A DNA stretch of 64,000 nucleotides, from positions 119,480 to 183,479 of the forward strand of contig NZ_JAADZW010000008.1 of NCBI RefSeq assembly GCF_010645065.1, read 5' to 3'. The stretch comes from Flavobacterium fluviatile. Its GTDB lineage: Bacteria > Bacteroidota > Bacteroidia > Flavobacteriales > Flavobacteriaceae. A program made the position numbers and the translations under genes. The notes below the pieces were generated by a model. That model did no database searches. It was not told where the DNA came from and was given only the letters and a program-made list of their open reading frames with translations. Shown piece after piece: positions 61,261-64,000 of the stretch. The first letter of the stretch is position 1; each line of letters begins with the position of its first letter.

Positions 61261-61292
61261 TATCTCTACTTAACCTTAAATGTAATTAAAAC

Positions 61293-62204
61293 ATGTTAAA
61301 GAAACATTTTTATTATCTGATTTCAGCTATTATTATCACTTCCTGCGGGACAAAAAACCCATATAAAACTACTGAGAAAGTTTACGATCAGCAGCTTAAA
61401 AACTTTGAAAATCAAATTACAAGTAAAGAAGTTCAGCCAATACCACCTGTAGTTCCGCCTGTGGTTATTGATACTACCTACGCTTCACAATTAGGCATCG
61501 TCAAGGATACGCTTTCTAAAACAGGATCTACCTCTTTATTAAACGGAATTACCACTGAATGGATAGGAACTGTCAATTTCAATTTAAGAAAACCAAGTTT
61601 TATTATCATCCATCATACCGCTCAGGATTCGCTGCAGCAAACCGTAAGCACATTTACAAAAACCAGAACTCAGGTTAGTGCCCACTACATTATTTCTGAA
61701 AACGGAAAAGTTGTCCAGATGCTTAATGACTATTTAAGAGCCTGGCATGCCGGTGCATCCAGCTGGGGAAAAAACACCGATTTAAATTCCTCATCAATAG
61801 GTATCGAGCTAGACAATAACGGATTCAAACCTTTCACAGAAGCTCAGATCAGCAGCTTGGTTGCCCTTTTGACAAAATTGAAAAAAGACTATAATATCCC
61901 TACACAAAATATATTAGGTCATGCTGATATTGCTCCAGGCAGAAAGCAAGACCCAAGTGCTTTATTTCCATGGAAAACATTAGCTGAGAAAGGTTTTGGA
62001 ATATGGCCTGATGAAGTTCTGGAAGAAGCTCCATTTGATTTTAAAATAGAACCTGCATTGCGAATTATTGGTTACAATACCAAAAATCTTTCGGCAGCGA
62101 TTCAGGCTTTTAAATTGCATTATATTCAAACCGACACCAGTTCTGTTTTAGACCGCAAAACAATTGACACTATTTATTCGATTTATAAGAAGCAGGTTCA
62201 ATAA
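61293..62204 (+). CDS. N-acetylmuramoyl-L-alanine amidase lipoprotein (Amidase_2/AmpD-like)
   Basis: 303 residues. Lipoprotein signal peptide with ITSCGTK (Cys about 19). An N-terminal linker rich in Pro (PIPPVVPPVVID), then an Amidase_2 domain: FIIIHHTAQDS and HYIISENGKVVQML (Zn-binding His and active-site region), AWHAGASSWG, SIGIELDNNG and ILGHADIAPGRKQDPSALFPW (second Zn His and the Lys). The C-terminal 70 residues look like a peptidoglycan-binding helical module (AAIQAFKLHY). It cleaves the MurNAc-L-Ala amide in the envelope and is probably bound to the outer membrane facing the periplasm. Confidence 0.93.
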   Translation: MLKKHFYYLISAIIITSCGTKNPYKTTEKVYDQQLKNFENQITSKEVQPIPPVVPPVVIDTTYASQLGIVKDTLSKTGSTSLLNGITTEWIGTVNFNLRKPSFIIIHHTAQDSLQQTVSTFTKTRTQVSAHYIISENGKVVQMLNDYLRAWHAGASSWGKNTDLNSSSIGIELDNNGFKPFTEAQISSLVALLTKLKKDYNIPTQNILGHADIAPGRKQDPSALFPWKTLAEKGFGIWPDEVLEEAPFDFKIEPALRIIGYNTKNLSAAIQAFKLHYIQTDTSSVLDRKTIDTIYSIYKKQVQ

Positions 62205-62228
62205 AAACCTATTCTCAAAATAATAAAA

Positions 62229-62266
62229 ATGCATTTCTTGATAAATTAAGAAATGCGTTTTTTTAT
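62229..62266 (+). terminator. Terminator after the amidase gene
   Basis: Stem GCATTTCTT (62231-62239) with AAGAAATGC (62248-62256), an 8-base loop, then GTTTTTTTA. Confidence 0.9.
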
Positions 62267-62620
62267 TTTATTTTTTATTTGTTAAATTTCTTAAGGACTA
62301 TTTCCTGTAAAATTCATTTCAAATTTGAACGATATTCCGATAGTAATGGTTTGAATATTTTATGATAAACAACCAACTTTATTTTAACTTCTTTGTTATT
62401 ACTATTCATTAAAATAAAATGTATTACAACAGAAAGGGCTTCAACTCCGCTCAGCCTGACATCCCTTATATTATAACTTTCTCAACAATACGAACATACA
62501 TAAAGCTACATTAAATTGACCTACTTTAAAACCTGAGGGTAGTTCAAAATTTTTTCTCTTTGACTTAATACTAAATTATTGTCCTTGTAAAAGCAATACA
62601 AAATCAGTTAGTAACAATAA
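62267..62620. other. Gene-free stretch between the converging amidase and porin genes
   Basis: AT-rich DNA with no open frame of note. A degraded piece of the CACCCTGAGCGAGTCGA-type repeat (AAGGGCTTCAACTCCGCTCA, about 62437-62456) is visible. Nothing else is seen. Confidence 0.7.
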
Positions 62621-62675
62621 AAAAGCTGCCAAAAATTTAATAATTTTTGACAGCTTCCAAAAAAAAAAAAAAAAA
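62621..62675 (-). terminator. Terminator of the porin gene plus a 17-A run
   Basis: Stem AAGCTGCCAAAAATT (from 62623) with AATTTTTGACAGCTT (to 62657), one mismatch; on the minus strand it is followed by a T-run. Just 3' on the plus strand lies a homopolymer of 17 A (62659-62675). Confidence 0.85.
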
Positions 62676-62719
62676 TATCAGTCTTTATCTCTATAAAGAG
62701 TGTATGTTGTAATTGGTTC

Positions 62720-63745
62720 TTAGAATCCGTAAACCAAAGCTAAAAGTACCTGAGAAGCAGATTTAGCAGGCATTAAATCAGAATCTACAAACATAACTTC
62801 ATCTGAATTAGAATCAAGTCTAAACTCTGGAATAATAGTCAAACCATTTATTTTATAATTTCCTGACAAAGTAAAAGCAGTAACACCTGTATCTCCAGAA
62901 CCTTCTTTGAATTTAAAATATTCACCACGTAATCCTAAACCAAAAGAATCACTGATTGCAACAGATGGATATAAAGCTGCTCCTGTATAACCAACATCGC
63001 CTTCATTTGAAAAATCAGCAGCGTTTAAGCCTAACTTGAATTTATCAGTTAATTGGAAAGTTGCAGTCAGGTCAAAAATAGTACCGCTTACAGAGCCATC
63101 CATAAAATTCAAATAAGCACTCGCTTTATCAGTTACGTAAGACAATTGACCTCCTACAGCATTTAATCCATAGCTTGGATTAGCTTTATATGTATTCCAA
63201 GAGTCATTAAATAACCCTACCATTGCTCCAAATTTCTCAGTTATGGCATAATTCGCTTTAATACCTGCATTTTGGAATGGTCCGTAAGAGAACAAATAAG
63301 AAGTAGAGTAGTGAAAGTTAGCCACAGGAGAGATTACCTCATACCCAATAAATGTACCCATATAACCCGCAGTCATACTAAATTTATCAGTAAACGCGTA
63401 GCTTGCATACAAGTTTTGGATGTGGAATGAATTGTCCACATTTGAACTACTTCCATCGCCATTTGGTATTGATTGGTATTGACCTCTTGGTCCAAAAGAA
63501 ATTTCACCTACGAAAGAAATGTTTTTGATTTTTTTCTTCAAAGCAATATCTAACATTCCTAAAGAAACAGAATTCTGATCTGTTGCGAAACTTGTTGGGA
63601 TATTAGGAACTTTAGCAAAATCATATTTGTAATATATATCCCCGGAACCCGTAATTTCTAAAGGAGTAGTTTCCGGAGTTTCATCTTGTGCAAAGGCAAC
63701 ACTTGTAGTTAAGGCTAATGATAAAATACATAATAATTTTTTCAT
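62720..63745 (-). CDS. Outer-membrane beta-barrel porin-like protein
   Basis: 341 residues with a signal peptide (MKKLLCILSLALTTSVAFAQ). The mature part consists of alternating amphipathic strands (for example YKYDFAKVPN, NISFVGEISFGPRG, FSMTAGYMGTFIGYE, SYLFSYGPFQNAGIK) with charged turns and a terminal Phe (LALVYGF), the usual barrel-assembly signal. It resembles the porin/BBP2-like outer-membrane proteins of Bacteroidetes; the solute is unknown. The upstream promoter carries two direct repeats (63934-63970), so it is probably regulated. Confidence 0.88.
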   Translation of the reverse strand: MKKLLCILSLALTTSVAFAQDETPETTPLEITGSGDIYYKYDFAKVPNIPTSFATDQNSVSLGMLDIALKKKIKNISFVGEISFGPRGQYQSIPNGDGSSSNVDNSFHIQNLYASYAFTDKFSMTAGYMGTFIGYEVISPVANFHYSTSYLFSYGPFQNAGIKANYAITEKFGAMVGLFNDSWNTYKANPSYGLNAVGGQLSYVTDKASAYLNFMDGSVSGTIFDLTATFQLTDKFKLGLNAADFSNEGDVGYTGAALYPSVAISDSFGLGLRGEYFKFKEGSGDTGVTAFTLSGNYKINGLTIIPEFRLDSNSDEVMFVDSDLMPAKSASQVLLALVYGF

Positions 63746-63919
63746 GTGTAATTTGGTTTTAGTTATTAATTGATTCTGGTTAGTTAATTTTTTATCTCTA
63801 TTACATAATACGATTGCACTTTATGAACTTCAAATCTGTCTAAATCATCATCATTTTCTTCAGCGAATTTATTAACTTTTGTATGAGTAGAACAATCGAA
63901 ATCTATTTTTTTACCATTT

Positions 63920-63970
63920 CAAATATAATCGCAAAAATGAAATGTACACAAATTTAAAATGAAATGTACA
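63920..63970 (-). promoter_or_regulatory. Porin promoter with two 15-bp direct-repeat operator sites
   Basis: On the minus strand TTG (63951-63949), 21 bases, TATATTTG (63927-63920) is a full promoter; a second -7-like TAAATTTG lies at 63956-63949. The 15-mer AAAATGAAATGTACA (plus strand) occurs at 63934-63948, inside the promoter spacer, and at 63956-63970, 22 bases apart (two helical turns). A regulator binding both on one DNA face is suggested. The leader to ATG 63745 would be about 165 bases. The last 30 bases of the window show no other signal. Confidence 0.7.
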
Positions 63971-64000
63971 TTTTTACAGACAAATATAACAAAAGCCAAT

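Overview
The window reads as chromosomal DNA of a Bacteroidota member, most likely Flavobacterium or a close relative. Support comes from the strong AT bias, repeated Bacteroidetes-type -7 boxes (TAnnTTTG, several with an upstream TTG), a very large secreted protein ending in a gliding/type IX secretion C-terminal domain, 2TM-domain/LytTR signalling genes, a carboxypeptidase-like-domain TonB receptor, OmpP1/FadL, and many palindromic intergenic repeats of kinds common in flavobacteria. Genus-level assignment is inference; no rRNA is present. No insertion sequence, prophage or CRISPR array was seen.

Layout. (1) 1-9.3 kb: a trp operon in the order E, G, D, C, F, B, A, interleaved with a tautomerase, two small lipoproteins (the second frameshifted), a GNAT acetyltransferase and a gamma-glutamylcyclotransferase. 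Most gaps between its genes carry a palindromic repeat, and trpE is preceded by a 7-copy tandem repeat. (2) 9.4-14.2 kb: a TetR-controlled tripartite multidrug efflux operon (TetR, TolC, HlyD, DHA2-type MFS). (3) 14.2-16.6 kb: a leftward Crp/Fnr, AhpD-like, SDR trio that may be an acquired cassette. (4) 16.9-20.8 kb: yaaA, an inverted-repeat-bounded GxxExxY remnant, cca and ctaA. (5) 21-27.7 kb: a leftward signalling cluster with a TonB receptor, DUF2141, a TPR-like protein, a LytS-like kinase fused to a 2TM domain, three more 2TM proteins and a LytTR regulator. (6) 27.8-31.9 kb: small enzymes, a ClC channel and an HPP protein. (7) 32-38.4 kb: a pRiA4b ORF-3-like protein, a four-helix-bundle gene bounded by inverted repeats, an NdpA-like nucleoid protein, a PAS kinase/receiver pair and typA. 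(8) 38.5-54.2 kb: a giant secreted CHU_C protein, an ABC exporter, a kinase-like protein, a phytase-like lipoprotein, a metallophosphoesterase/kinase-like/beta-barrel fusion, an HD-PycTM fusion and a GAF protein. (9) 54.3-64 kb: rpsT, two tRNA-Glu genes, proS, a Gly/Tyr-rich lipoprotein, an OmpP1/FadL porin, rimO, a peptidoglycan amidase and a porin with an operator-like promoter.

The strongest candidates for undescribed biology are the 1244-residue lipoprotein at 46897-50631, which joins a calcineurin-like phosphoesterase, a CotH/HipA-like kinase module and an outer-membrane barrel; the unannotated kinase-like protein next to it (44973-46025); the HD domain fused to a Pycsar-type membrane effector without an adjacent cyclase (50658-51836); and two small genes (GxxExxY and four-helix-bundle) each enclosed by its own inverted repeats, suggesting non-autonomous mobile cassettes. 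All functional statements come from motif recognition by eye; no database search was run.
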